Made by a program: the position numbers and the translations under genes. Of a stretch of DNA of 64,000 nt, positions 43,547 through 53,717 are shown piece by piece (position 1 is the stretch's first letter; each line of letters opens with the position of its first letter). The notes beneath the pieces are model-generated. The model worked only from the letters and a program-made list of their open reading frames with translations, made no database searches and was not told the origin of the DNA. Source of the stretch: Rhodospirillaceae bacterium (GTDB lineage: Bacteria; Pseudomonadota; Alphaproteobacteria; Rhodospirillales; UBA2165); assembly GCA_018649725.1 (NCBI GenBank), contig JABIHH010000066.1:1-64000 (forward strand), in the 5' to 3' direction.

Positions 43547-44736
43547 AAGTAGCTCCCGAGATAGGTATTGAGAGCACAGATAAGCGCAGTATCACCATAC
43601 TAGGGGCTACTGGATCGGTTGGCTGTAATACGCTCGAATTGGTTAACCATGAGCCGGATAATTTTGAAGTCGTGGCCCTCACTGGCAATAAAAATGTTCA
43701 GTTATTAATCGAACAGGCCCGCCAGTTCTCACCCGAACTGGCAGTGATTGCTGATGAAGCTCTTTATGGCGAGCTAAAAGAAGGCTTGAGCGATACCCAG
43801 GTCACCGCAGCAGCAGGAGAGGCCGCTTTAAACGAAGCTGCTGACATGAAATCTGATATTGTTATGGCTGGCATTGTTGGTGTCGCCGGATTGGCTCCAA
43901 CCTTAACAGCAGCCCGGCGCGGCGCTATCGTTGCGTTGGCCAATAAAGAAACACTGGTTTGTGCCGGTGATTTGTTCTTGGCTGAAATAGATCGGAGTGG
44001 CGCAACCTTGCTGCCGGTGGATTCAGAGCACAATGCAATTTTTCAAGTCTTTGATTTTGACCATGCTGATAGCGTCGACCATCTAACTTTAACCGCATCC
44101 GGTGGGCCTTTTAGAACGACCTCGGCAGCGGAGATGACCGAAGTCACTCCGGCGCAGGCTGTCGCGCATCCCAATTGGGATATGGGCGCTAAGATTTCAA
44201 TTGATTCAGCAACCATGATGAATAAAGGCCTTGAATTAATTGAAGCCTATTATCTCTTTCCTGTTGAAGAGAGGCAAATTGAAATATTGGTACATCCCCA
44301 ATCAGTCATCCACTCGATGGTGAACTACAAAGATGGCTCCGTACTCGCCCAATTAGGACCTCCTGATATGCGGACGCCGATTGCTTACGCGCTTGCCTGG
44401 CCAAATCGAATGACCACACCGGGACAAAAATTGGACCTCGCTGAAATTGGTCAACTAACTTTTGAGGCGCCGGATTTTGAACGTTTTCCAGCGCTAACAT
44501 TAGCGCGAGATGCCTTGATAACTGGTGGCTCGCTGCCTACATTGTTGAATGCAGCAAACGAAGTCGCTGTCAGGTGTTTTCTTGAAGAAAGAATTGGCTT
44601 TCTCGATATAACACGGGTAACTGAGGACGTATTAGAGAAAGCACCAAACCAGGATCCCAAATCGCTCGAAGATATATCACAGTGTGATTTATTAGCGCGG
44701 GCGCTGGCAGAGGAAGCCGTTACCGCGCTGACTTAA
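43537..44736 (+). CDS. dxr: 1-deoxy-D-xylulose 5-phosphate reductoisomerase
   Basis: ITILGATGSVGCNTLELV, ALANKETLVCAG, LLPVDSEHNAIFQ. Confidence 0.97.
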   Translation: MEMKVAPEIGIESTDKRSITILGATGSVGCNTLELVNHEPDNFEVVALTGNKNVQLLIEQARQFSPELAVIADEALYGELKEGLSDTQVTAAAGEAALNEAADMKSDIVMAGIVGVAGLAPTLTAARRGAIVALANKETLVCAGDLFLAEIDRSGATLLPVDSEHNAIFQVFDFDHADSVDHLTLTASGGPFRTTSAAEMTEVTPAQAVAHPNWDMGAKISIDSATMMNKGLELIEAYYLFPVEERQIEILVHPQSVIHSMVNYKDGSVLAQLGPPDMRTPIAYALAWPNRMTTPGQKLDLAEIGQLTFEAPDFERFPALTLARDALITGGSLPTLLNAANEVAVRCFLEERIGFLDITRVTEDVLEKAPNQDPKSLEDISQCDLLARALAEEAVTALT

Positions 44737-44778
44737 AGCAGCGTTTGGTCAACTTAATTAGGAATTATCGGAAAAAAA

Positions 44779-45966
44779 ATGGATATTTTAAGCCTTATTT
44801 TGGCGAAGCTTAGTTTTGTATGGGAATTTGGTCTGCCATTCCTGATCGCTTTATCCATCTTGGTTTTTGTCCATGAACTTGGCCACTACATGGTTGCCCG
44901 TTGGTGTAATGTCAAAATCGAGGTGTTTTCCATTGGTTTTGGGCCAGAATTAAAAGGCTGGGATGACACCCATGGGACCCGTTGGAAAATAAGCGCTATT
45001 CCGCTTGGCGGCTATGTAAAAATGTTTGGTGAAAGTGAGACCATTCTCGAAGGTGAGGGCGAGGATGAACATGAACGTCCGATGACGCCGGAAGAAGAAG
45101 CCGTATCCTTTCACCATAAACCGTTATTGCAGCGCGCCGCAGTGGTCTTTGCCGGTCCCTTCATTAATTTCCTCTTCGCAATTTTCGCCTTCGCTGCCCT
45201 GTTTATGACAATTGGCGTGCCTGAGGCAGTTTCTGATAAACCGCCGTTAGCTGTTGTTGGCAATGTGTCGCCCGGTAGTGCTGCAGATACTGGCGGCTTG
45301 AAGGCTGGTGATCAGATCATTCAAATTGATAACAAAAATGTTACCTACTTCACTGATTTACAACGAATAATTCAAGGTAATCCGGGTAAAAAGATCACTC
45401 TGAATGTGATCCGTAACGGTAAATATCTCGTTTTAACCACGACGACGGGCTCAAGAGCCGGAAAAAATGCGGCAGGAGAGTCGGTAAAACAAGGATTATT
45501 GGGAATTTCAGCGCATCCTGGCGAGGTAAAATATACCCGCCAAAATCCGATCAAGGCCTTCGGTCTTGGAATTGAGCGAACTTACGCCTTTACGGTGCGT
45601 ATTCTTGAGTACATCAAGGATATATTCGTCGGCAAACAATCGGCTGATGAATTAGGGGGAATACTTAGAATAGCGCAGATTTCTGGGCAAGTTGCCGAGC
45701 TTGGAATTGCTAGTTTTGTCTCCTTTTTGGCTATTCTTTCGGTAAATTTAGGATTAATTAACCTCTTCCCTATACCGCTGTTAGATGGTGGTCATTTAAC
45801 GTTCTATGCAATAGAGGCAATACGCGGGCGTCCTTTGGGGCCGAAAGCCCAAGAATATGGGTTTCGGTTCGGACTAACCTTTGTTGTTGGCTTGTTTTTG
45901 TTCGTGACGTGGAATGATCTTGTGCATTTAAAATTTATCGAGTGGATTACGGGACTTTTCACTTAA
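44779..45966 (+). CDS. rseP: RIP metalloprotease RseP
   Basis: LVFVHELGHYMVARWCNVKIEVFSIGFGPEL, PDZ domain, LFPIPLLDGGHL. Confidence 0.96.
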   Translation: MDILSLILAKLSFVWEFGLPFLIALSILVFVHELGHYMVARWCNVKIEVFSIGFGPELKGWDDTHGTRWKISAIPLGGYVKMFGESETILEGEGEDEHERPMTPEEEAVSFHHKPLLQRAAVVFAGPFINFLFAIFAFAALFMTIGVPEAVSDKPPLAVVGNVSPGSAADTGGLKAGDQIIQIDNKNVTYFTDLQRIIQGNPGKKITLNVIRNGKYLVLTTTTGSRAGKNAAGESVKQGLLGISAHPGEVKYTRQNPIKAFGLGIERTYAFTVRILEYIKDIFVGKQSADELGGILRIAQISGQVAELGIASFVSFLAILSVNLGLINLFPIPLLDGGHLTFYAIEAIRGRPLGPKAQEYGFRFGLTFVVGLFLFVTWNDLVHLKFIEWITGLFT

Positions 45967-46046
45967 GCTATTGATTCATTTAGGATTCACTTTGATTTTT
46001 GGCAGGAATCAATTGAATTAATCGTGGCTTTCGTTTATTACTCGAA

Positions 46047-48356
46047 GTGAATTCATTGGGGAGCAGTTACTTGTACTGGATTAAAATGTTTGCGTTGGGC
46101 ATTGCTATGGTTTTAGCAGTCGCGTTGCCGATTTCGGCCCAAGCACAGAATGTGGCGCAAAAATCCTTTATCGTCGAAGAAATCGTCGTTCAGGGTACTC
46201 ACCGGATCGAACAAAGCACTGTGCGGTCTTACCTTTTACTCCAAGAAGGCGACAACTTTGATCGGCGCCGAGTTGATCAATCTCTAAAAAGTCTATTTGC
46301 AACGGGATTATTTGCCGACGTGGTTATTAGCCGCGAAGGGAAAACCTTGTTTGTTAAAGTGGTCGAAAACCCAGTAATCAATCGAATTGCATTCGAAGGT
46401 AATAAGCGGATTGATGAAGCTGACTTGCAAAAAGAAGTTGTGCTCCGTCCGCGTGTCGTTTTCACCCGAACTAAAGTTCAAGCAGATGTAAAACGCGTTT
46501 TGGAAGTCTATCGGGTAAACGGGCGCTTTGGTGCCACCGTTGTGCCAAAGATAATTCAGCTGCCACAAAATCGTGCTGACTTGGTTTTTGAGATCGATGA
46601 AGGTCCGCTCACAAAAGTTGAACGAATTAGCTTTGTCGGAAACAAAGCCGAAAGCGATTCTGATCTGCGCAGCGTCATTCGGACAAAAGAAACCATTTGG
46701 TATCGCTTCTTATCCTCTGATGATACTTATGATCCTGACCGTCTAACGCTGGATAGAGAATTATTGCGCCGCCACTATTTAGCAGAAGGGTTTGCTGATT
46801 TTAGGGTGGAATCTGCGGTTGCGGAATTGACGCCGGACGGGAAAGCTTTTTTCATTACCTTCAGCGTCAATGAAGGCCAACGCTATAAATTCGGTAATAT
46901 TGATGTTGCCGCAGGTTTGCGCGGCCTGAATGCCAAGCAATTAAAGGCACTGATTAAATTCAAAAAAGGCGACGAATACGATAATACCAAAGTCGATGGC
47001 GCCATTGATAAGATTACTGATGCCGTGGGTAATTTGGGTTTTGCCTTTGTTGAAGTAAGACCGCGGGTTAATCGTAATCGGAAAGAAAAAATCGTTGATA
47101 TCACTTTTGATATCAGGGAAGGCCCGCGGGTGTTTGTTGAGAGGATTGATATCTCTGGCAATGTACGCACCATTGATAAAGTTATACGACGTGAATTCCA
47201 GATCGTAGAAGGTGATGCGTTTAATGCTGCGAAGTTGCGTCGCTCTCGTCAACGTATCCAAAATCTGGACTTTTTCAACAAGGTTAATATTCAACGTCTG
47301 CCCGGCAGTACCCCGGATAAAACGATTGTTAAAGTTGAAATTGAAGAAAAGTCTACCGGCTCACTTAGCTTTGGTGTCGGCTTTTCGACCGATTCAGGCG
47401 CTCTGCTCGATCTTGGATTAAGAGAATCCAATTTGTTAGGGCGGGGTCAGGCTTTAAGTTTCAATGGCACGCTGGCGGCCGAAAAATCTACCGTCAATAT
47501 TTCCTTCACTGAACCTTACTTCCTCGATCGTGATATAGCAGCTGGCTTTGATCTTTATCACGTAAATCAGGATTTACAGGATACGCGTTCCTACGATTTT
47601 AAGAAATCCGGCTTGGGTTTGCGGGCTGGTTTTCAGGTGGCACCATTTTTACGTCAAAACTGGCGGTATAAAGCCGAAGTTTCTTCGATCGAAAATGTTG
47701 CCTCATCTGCCTCCAGTCTCATTCAAGCTCAAGAAGGAAAACGCTATTTATCGGAAGTTGGTCATTCATTAACATACGATAGAAGAGATAGCCGAATTGC
47801 ACCGACAGAAGGCTATGTGCTTAAAATGATTAATGATTTAGCTGGTTTTGGTGGCAATATTCGCTATTTAAAAAATCAGTTGCGGGCCGGTCAATATTAC
47901 GAAGTTACCGATAAATGGGTGTTGGGTTTAAACGGGCGCGTTGGACATATATTGGGCTTGGATCAAGATGTAAACATCGCCGATCGTTTTTTCCTCGGTG
48001 GCACCACGTTACGCGGATTTAAATCTGCAGGTGCGGGTCCCCGCGATATCTCGACAGATGATTCCCTTGGTGGCGAATGGATCTATAATGGCTCTTTGCA
48101 ATTGCGGTTTCCTTTGGGGCTGCCTGCCGAACTTGGATTGTCAGGTCGTATATTCTCGGACTTTGGTAGCTTAGGCCAAGTTAATCCATCCACTTCCTCG
48201 ATTAAAGATTCCGGTAGTATAAGGGCTTCTGCTGGTGCCGGTATTGGCTGGGTCTCGCCGTTTGGGCCAATGAATATCGATTTTGGTTTTCCTCTTGCCA
48301 AAGAGAGCTACGATAAAACAGAACTTATGAGAATTAATTTTGGAACAAGGTTCTAA
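46047..48356 (+). CDS. bamA: Outer membrane protein assembly factor BamA
   Basis: POTRA repeats and C-terminal barrel (FFLGGTTLRGF, GWVSPFGPMNIDFGFPL..INFGTRF). The start could be ATG 46086. Confidence 0.97.
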   Translation: MNSLGSSYLYWIKMFALGIAMVLAVALPISAQAQNVAQKSFIVEEIVVQGTHRIEQSTVRSYLLLQEGDNFDRRRVDQSLKSLFATGLFADVVISREGKTLFVKVVENPVINRIAFEGNKRIDEADLQKEVVLRPRVVFTRTKVQADVKRVLEVYRVNGRFGATVVPKIIQLPQNRADLVFEIDEGPLTKVERISFVGNKAESDSDLRSVIRTKETIWYRFLSSDDTYDPDRLTLDRELLRRHYLAEGFADFRVESAVAELTPDGKAFFITFSVNEGQRYKFGNIDVAAGLRGLNAKQLKALIKFKKGDEYDNTKVDGAIDKITDAVGNLGFAFVEVRPRVNRNRKEKIVDITFDIREGPRVFVERIDISGNVRTIDKVIRREFQIVEGDAFNAAKLRRSRQRIQNLDFFNKVNIQRLPGSTPDKTIVKVEIEEKSTGSLSFGVGFSTDSGALLDLGLRESNLLGRGQALSFNGTLAAEKSTVNISFTEPYFLDRDIAAGFDLYHVNQDLQDTRSYDFKKSGLGLRAGFQVAPFLRQNWRYKAEVSSIENVASSASSLIQAQEGKRYLSEVGHSLTYDRRDSRIAPTEGYVLKMINDLAGFGGNIRYLKNQLRAGQYYEVTDKWVLGLNGRVGHILGLDQDVNIADRFFLGGTTLRGFKSAGAGPRDISTDDSLGGEWIYNGSLQLRFPLGLPAELGLSGRIFSDFGSLGQVNPSTSSIKDSGSIRASAGAGIGWVSPFGPMNIDFGFPLAKESYDKTELMRINFGTRF

Positions 48357-48359
48357 ACT

Positions 48360-48941
48360 ATGAATACCATTTTAAGAGTCGCGTTGTTTTTGATTGTTTT
48401 GGCACCTGCGGTCACGAACGGTCACGCTTCATTTGCCGCCGAGCAAACGCGAGATATCAAAATGGGTATTCTTGATGTTGAGTTGGTAAGACGCCAATCG
48501 TTGATGGCAAAAGATATTGCCCGCCAAGTAGATGCTAAACGTCGGAAGTTTATGGGCGAGATAAAAAAAGAAGAAACATCGCTGCGCAAATCAGACGATG
48601 AATTGCAAAAACAACGTGTGATTTTGTCGCCGGAAGCCTTTGCCGAAGAAGCCCGTAAGTTTCGTTTGAAAACGACAGCGCTTAGAAAAAAAGTTCAAAT
48701 TCGCAACCAGGAGCTTGCGCAACTGCGTGGGCGGGCGAATAGAGAACTCCAAAATGCAATCCAGAAAGCCTTAACTGATGTGACAAAACGACATCGTTAC
48801 AATTTGGTTCTACGCTATTCGCCTCAGATCATTCTTGTGCGGCCAACTTATCTAGATATTTCTAAACTGGTTCTGGATCAGTTAAATAAAAATGTCGCCA
48901 AGTACACCATTCCTACCGCGCCTGCAAAAACTGGGAAGTAA
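48360..48941 (+). CDS. OmpH/Skp family periplasmic chaperone
   Basis: Signal peptide, coiled-coil-rich basic protein between bamA and lpxD. Confidence 0.88.
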   Translation: MNTILRVALFLIVLAPAVTNGHASFAAEQTRDIKMGILDVELVRRQSLMAKDIARQVDAKRRKFMGEIKKEETSLRKSDDELQKQRVILSPEAFAEEARKFRLKTTALRKKVQIRNQELAQLRGRANRELQNAIQKALTDVTKRHRYNLVLRYSPQIILVRPTYLDISKLVLDQLNKNVAKYTIPTAPAKTGK

Positions 48942-48944
48942 TCT

Positions 48945-49973
48945 ATGGCTGATCCCCGCTTTTTTGAGGTTGCGGGACCATTCAGTCTAGAACAATTAGC
49001 TGAAATTAGTGGTTCTAAAATCGGAGGAAATAATCAGAAAACGTCAGAGTTTTCTGATATCCAGCCGCTATCAGTTGCGGGTGCAAACGATGTCAGCTTT
49101 ATAGATAATCGGCGCTATGTAGGCGAATTCAGTGTGTCAAAAGCAGGGGCAATATTGGTCGCCCCCGAGCTGCTTGATCAGGCACCATCACAGGCTGCGC
49201 TTTTGATTTCAGACAATCCTTATACAGGCTACGCCAAATTAACCCAGGCATTTTATCCAATGGAGCTGCCGAGCGAAGGTCGTATCGATGAAGCAGCCCG
49301 GATCGATCCGTCAGCTAAAATTGGCAAAAATGTAAAAATTGAATTTGGGGCCGTCATTGGTAAAAACGCTATTATTGGTGACAATAGTTTTATTGGTGCC
49401 AACAGCTATATTGGCGATGCAGTGGAGATTGGACGAGATTGCGAAATTGGTCCAAATGTCACTTTGACGCATTGCCTTATTGGGAATGACAATATCATCC
49501 ATCCTGGTGTTCGAGTGGGCCAGGATGGCTTTGGATTTTCACCTGGCATACCTCGTCATACCAAGGTTGTTCAATTAGGGCGCGTATTGATTGGGAATGA
49601 AATAGAAATTGGCGCTAATTCTGCGATTGATCGTGGTGCAGGACCCGATACGATTATTGGCGATGGCACTAAAATAGACAATTTGGTTCATATCGCGCAC
49701 AATGTTCAAATTGGCCAAGGATGTTTTATTACCGGCCAAAATGGGATTGCCGGTAGTGCGACAATCGGAAATTTTGTTGCGTTTGGGGGGCAAGTTGGCG
49801 TTTCTGGACATGTTACGATAGGTGATGGTGTTCAGGTGGCAGCTCAAAGTGGTGTCTCATCGAATATTGCGGCTGGTGAAACTGTAGCTGGTACACCTGC
49901 GCAAAATGCACGAGAACATTGGAAGGGACTCGCAATGCTTAGAAAATTAGTAAAAGAAAAACGAGGAAAATAA
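48945..49973 (+). CDS. lpxD: UDP-3-O-(3-hydroxymyristoyl)glucosamine N-acyltransferase
   Basis: Left-handed beta-helix hexapeptides, GQDGFGFSPG. Confidence 0.97.
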   Translation: MADPRFFEVAGPFSLEQLAEISGSKIGGNNQKTSEFSDIQPLSVAGANDVSFIDNRRYVGEFSVSKAGAILVAPELLDQAPSQAALLISDNPYTGYAKLTQAFYPMELPSEGRIDEAARIDPSAKIGKNVKIEFGAVIGKNAIIGDNSFIGANSYIGDAVEIGRDCEIGPNVTLTHCLIGNDNIIHPGVRVGQDGFGFSPGIPRHTKVVQLGRVLIGNEIEIGANSAIDRGAGPDTIIGDGTKIDNLVHIAHNVQIGQGCFITGQNGIAGSATIGNFVAFGGQVGVSGHVTIGDGVQVAAQSGVSSNIAAGETVAGTPAQNAREHWKGLAMLRKLVKEKRGK

Positions 49974-50440
49974 TGGATTCAGATACCTCCGTTGCTGAGG
50001 ATGTCGTGATAGACATCGAAAAAATTGTTGAGATGATTCCGCACCGTTATCCGTTCTTAATGATCGATCGTGTGACGGACCTTGTTCCAGAAGTAAGTGC
50101 CATTGGACATAAAAATGTTACGATCAACGAACCGCATTTTCAGGGACATTTTCCAACTAAACCAGTGATGCCAGGTGTGCTTATAGTCGAAGCTATGGCT
50201 CAAACCTCGGCGGTCTTGGTGGTTCACAGTTTGGGTGGAAATACCGAGGGCAAGTTGGTTTATTTTATGTCGGTAGAAAACGCAAAATTCCGCCGCCCGG
50301 TTCAACCCGGAGATGTGGTGAAAATTCATGTTCAGACCAAACAGCATCGTAAGTCCGTTTGGAAATTTGATGGGGTCGCAAAAGTAGATGGGCAGGTCGT
50401 TGCTGAAGCCACTTTTACAGCGATGATTATGGACCAATGA
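49973..50440 (+). CDS. fabZ: 3-hydroxyacyl-ACP dehydratase FabZ
   Basis: IPHRYPFLMIDRV, EPHFQGHFPTKPVMPGVLIVEAMAQTSAVL. Confidence 0.98.
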   Translation: MDSDTSVAEDVVIDIEKIVEMIPHRYPFLMIDRVTDLVPEVSAIGHKNVTINEPHFQGHFPTKPVMPGVLIVEAMAQTSAVLVVHSLGGNTEGKLVYFMSVENAKFRRPVQPGDVVKIHVQTKQHRKSVWKFDGVAKVDGQVVAEATFTAMIMDQ

Positions 50441-51237
50441 GCAATATTCATCCGACAGCCATCATCGATGAGGGCGCTCAAATAGGCCAAGACGTCTCGA
50501 TTGGGCCGTTTTGCTGCATCGGTAGTGACGTAACACTATCTGATGGGGTGAAATTAGAATCCCACGTTGCGTTGTCCGGCATAACCGCCATAGGCGAAGC
50601 AACGCATATCTTTCCTTTCGCGTCCATTGGTCATCAACCGCAGGATTTGAAATATCATGGCGAGCCGTCCCGTCTTGAAATCGGCGCCAATAATGTTATC
50701 CGCGAGCATGTGACAATGAACCCCGGTACCGAAGGCGGCGGGCTTTTAACCAAGGTTGGTGACAATTGCCTGTTTATGATGGCGTCTCATGTAGCTCATG
50801 ATTGTAGTATTGGTGACAGCGTCATTCTGGTCAATAATGCGACCCTTGGGGGACATGTTGAAATTGATGATTTTGCAATTGTCGGCGGTCTTTCAGCGGT
50901 CCATCAATTCGTTAGGATCGGTCGTCATGCAATGATCGGCGGATGTTCTGGCGTAGAAAACGATGTCATTCCTTATGGCTCTGTCGTTGGAAATCGCGCT
51001 CATTTGTCTGGCCTCAATCTGGTCGGTCTTAAGCGACGTGGATTTTCCAGAGATATCATTCATGATCTTCGCCGTGCCTATCGCTTGTTATTCTCTCAAG
51101 AAGGTACCCAGGCCGAAAGATTGACAGATGTGTCTGAGCTGTTCCCAAATATCGAACCCGTCATGGAAATTTTAGAATTTATGGGCGAAGAGTCCAGTCG
51201 CGCCATCTGCCAGCCGTTGTTTGAGGATGCAGCCTAA
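50437..51237 (+). CDS. lpxA: UDP-N-acetylglucosamine acyltransferase
   Basis: IHPTAIIDEGAQIGQDVSIGPF, GHQPQDLKYHGE, IREHVTMNPGT. Confidence 0.98.
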   Translation: MSNIHPTAIIDEGAQIGQDVSIGPFCCIGSDVTLSDGVKLESHVALSGITAIGEATHIFPFASIGHQPQDLKYHGEPSRLEIGANNVIREHVTMNPGTEGGGLLTKVGDNCLFMMASHVAHDCSIGDSVILVNNATLGGHVEIDDFAIVGGLSAVHQFVRIGRHAMIGGCSGVENDVIPYGSVVGNRAHLSGLNLVGLKRRGFSRDIIHDLRRAYRLLFSQEGTQAERLTDVSELFPNIEPVMEILEFMGEESSRAICQPLFEDAA

Positions 51238-52054
51238 GCTTGGCATCATTGCCGGTGGAGGTAATCTGCCGCGGCGGATCATAGATGTTTGCCGTGCCAC
51301 CCAGCGGGCTTTCTACGTTATTGCGGTTGAAGGTCATGCTCTGGCAGACGAGCTCTACGACGTGCCACATAGCTGGCTGCGTATTGGGACAGCGGCTAGC
51401 GGCATCAAAATACTAAAACAGGAAAACGTCCAAGAAATCGTTATGATCGGTGATGTAAAAATGCCGTCCCTTAGAGAGCTTCGTCCAGATTTAAAAACCG
51501 CTGCCTTTTTTGCCAAAATCGGCACGCGTGCTTTGGGTGATAATTCTCTCCTTTCCGCCGTTGCCCAGGAATTAGAAAAAGAAGGTTTTAAAATCATTGG
51601 CGTCGACGAGATACTTAATGATCTCTTGGCACCGGAAGGATTGCTGGGTGCCGTTGAAATTGCGGATGAGTTTTCGGGAGATGTTAAAATCGGCATCGAA
51701 GCTGCCCTACAATTGGGCGCGCGCGATATAGGCCAAGCTGTAATTGTCAGAGCGGGAGATATCTTGCTGGAAGAAGACCGGACCGGTACCGCAGCTATGA
51801 TGGTGCGCGGCCGCGATGGTGAGTTAGATGTTGCGGGCGGCCTGTTGGTCAAGCTTAAGAAGCCAGGGCAGGATCGCCGTATGGATTTACCGACAATTGG
51901 CGCCGATACCATCCAGCAGGCCCACGAGGCCGGTTTAAAAGGTATTGTTATCCAAGCTGGCGAAACATTAATTGTAGATTTGGCTGCGATGATAGCGGTC
52001 GCGGATGAAGCGGGAATCTTTGTCCAAGCTATTACTTTGGGTGAGAGTGATTAG
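51221..52054 (+). CDS. lpxI: UDP-2,3-diacylglucosamine diphosphatase LpxI
   Basis: KLGIIAGGGNLPRRI, DNSLLSAVAQELEKEGFKIIGVDEIL, DLPTIGADTI. Confidence 0.94.
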   Translation: MRMQPKLGIIAGGGNLPRRIIDVCRATQRAFYVIAVEGHALADELYDVPHSWLRIGTAASGIKILKQENVQEIVMIGDVKMPSLRELRPDLKTAAFFAKIGTRALGDNSLLSAVAQELEKEGFKIIGVDEILNDLLAPEGLLGAVEIADEFSGDVKIGIEAALQLGARDIGQAVIVRAGDILLEEDRTGTAAMMVRGRDGELDVAGGLLVKLKKPGQDRRMDLPTIGADTIQQAHEAGLKGIVIQAGETLIVDLAAMIAVADEAGIFVQAITLGESD

Positions 52055-53218
52055 ATGGCATCACCGCTGATCTATATCATTGCGGGTGAACCTTCAGGAG
52101 ACCGGCTCGCGGCCCGTCTGATGGCGTCTCTTATCGCTCAGACCAATGGTCAGGTTAGATTCACCGGCGTTGGTGGATCAGAGATGGAGAAACTTGATTT
52201 TAAAAGCTTATTTCCAATGTCTGACCTGACCGTGATGGGGCTGGCCGAGGTTCTGCCACGGCTGCCAAATTTGCTGCGGCGGATAAAAGAGACGGTTAGT
52301 TCTATCATCAAGGAAAAACCAGATGCCGTGGTGACGATCGACGCGCCTGATTTCTCGCTCCGTGTTGCGAAGCGCGTGGCCGACAAAAATATTCCACTCA
52401 TTCACCTGGTCGCGCCGTCGGTCTGGGCTTGGAAGCCAGGACGGGCCAGGAAAATTGCGCCATTGCTGGATCATCTCATGACATTGCTGCCCTTTGAGCC
52501 GCCATATTTTGAAAAAGAAGGCTTGGCCAGCACCTTTGTCGGACATTCGGTGATCGAAAGTGGAGCTGATCAGGGAGACGGCGCTGCTTTTCGGGCGCGT
52601 CACTCGATACCCGCGAACGCTAAGGTACTCTGTGTGTTGCCGGGGAGCCGCCATGGCGAGATCAACAGGCTTTTGCCGGTCATGCGAGAAGCGATAGAGC
52701 GTATGGCTATAAACGATCTCCATATCGTGCTGCCGACCATCCAGGCTGTTGAAGATGAGGTTCAAAAAGTTGTAACGACATGGCCGCAGGTGGTTACCTT
52801 GGTTACGGGAGATACTGAAAAATTTGATGCCTTTGCTGCGTCGAATGCGGCGATAGCAGCTTCCGGCACCGTTGCCCTCGAATTAGCACTGGCGCGGGTG
52901 CCACATGTTATCGTTTATAAATTCAATGCACTCACCGCGATAATTGCCCGCCGATTGGTGAAAACGCCTTATGTGAACCTCACAAATATATTGTTAAACC
53001 GGGAGGCCGTGCCGGAATTAATTCAGGAAAAATGCCGGGGTGATATTGCCGCATCTCATATTTCAAGATATCTGGCTGATGATGAGGCTGCAAAAGAGCA
53101 AATAGAAAGTTTTGACCAAGCGATTTCAAAACTTCAGGATGGCGATGAATTGCCGAGCGTTAGAGCTGCGCGTGTGGTGCTTGATATTATTCAGCAACGT
53201 GCAAAACTGGCCTCCTAG
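52055..53218 (+). CDS. lpxB: Lipid-A-disaccharide synthase
   Basis: YIIAGEPSGDRLAARLM, GVGGSEM, APSVWAWKPGRARKI, LPGSRHGEI. Confidence 0.97.
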   Translation: MASPLIYIIAGEPSGDRLAARLMASLIAQTNGQVRFTGVGGSEMEKLDFKSLFPMSDLTVMGLAEVLPRLPNLLRRIKETVSSIIKEKPDAVVTIDAPDFSLRVAKRVADKNIPLIHLVAPSVWAWKPGRARKIAPLLDHLMTLLPFEPPYFEKEGLASTFVGHSVIESGADQGDGAAFRARHSIPANAKVLCVLPGSRHGEINRLLPVMREAIERMAINDLHIVLPTIQAVEDEVQKVVTTWPQVVTLVTGDTEKFDAFAASNAAIAASGTVALELALARVPHVIVYKFNALTAIIARRLVKTPYVNLTNILLNREAVPELIQEKCRGDIAASHISRYLADDEAAKEQIESFDQAISKLQDGDELPSVRAARVVLDIIQQRAKLAS

Positions 53219-53242
53219 AAATAATAATTTAACGAGGGTAAA

Positions 53243-53650
53243 ATGGACGATTTAACCAGTAAATTCAGACTGTTACACACCATGATCAGGGTTATGGATC
53301 TCGATAAGTCGATCGATTTTTATACCCGACATCTTGGTATGAATCTGCTCAGGCGAACTGATTTTGAAGGCGGCCGCTTTACTTTGGCCTTCGTCGGGTA
53401 TGGTGATGAAGATGACACTGCTGTCGTCGAGCTTACCCACAATTGGGATCAGGAAGCGGCTTATGAAATGGGCGACGCTTTCGGTCATCTGGCGATTGCG
53501 GTACCAGATGCTTATGCCGTTTGTGAGGCCATGGAGAAAGAGGGTGTTAACGTGCCTCGGCCCGCCGGTCCCATGAAGGGTGGCACCCGTGTTATTGCCT
53601 TTGTTGAAGATCCTGACGGCTACAAAATCGAATTGGTGCAACGCGATTAA
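53243..53650 (+). CDS. gloA: Lactoylglutathione lyase (glyoxalase I)
   Basis: LLHTMIRVMDLDKSIDFYTRHLGMNLLRRTDF, GFGHLAIAV-like motif, FVEDPDGYKIELVQ. Confidence 0.95.
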   Translation: MDDLTSKFRLLHTMIRVMDLDKSIDFYTRHLGMNLLRRTDFEGGRFTLAFVGYGDEDDTAVVELTHNWDQEAAYEMGDAFGHLAIAVPDAYAVCEAMEKEGVNVPRPAGPMKGGTRVIAFVEDPDGYKIELVQRD

Positions 53651-53667
53651 GCCAGCACTCGTGAAAC

Positions 53668-53701
53668 AAAAAAGGCGTAGGATTTAACCTACGCTTTTTT
53701 T
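53668..53701. terminator. Bidirectional terminator between gloA and gltA
   Basis: aaaaaaggcgtagg-atttaa-cctacgcttttttt, between convergent genes. Confidence 0.85.
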
Positions 53702-53717
53702 GACTAAACTATTGTGA

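Noticed and set aside
51221-52054. LpxI instead of LpxH as a novelty
   Set aside because: LpxI between lpxA and lpxB is normal for Alphaproteobacteria.
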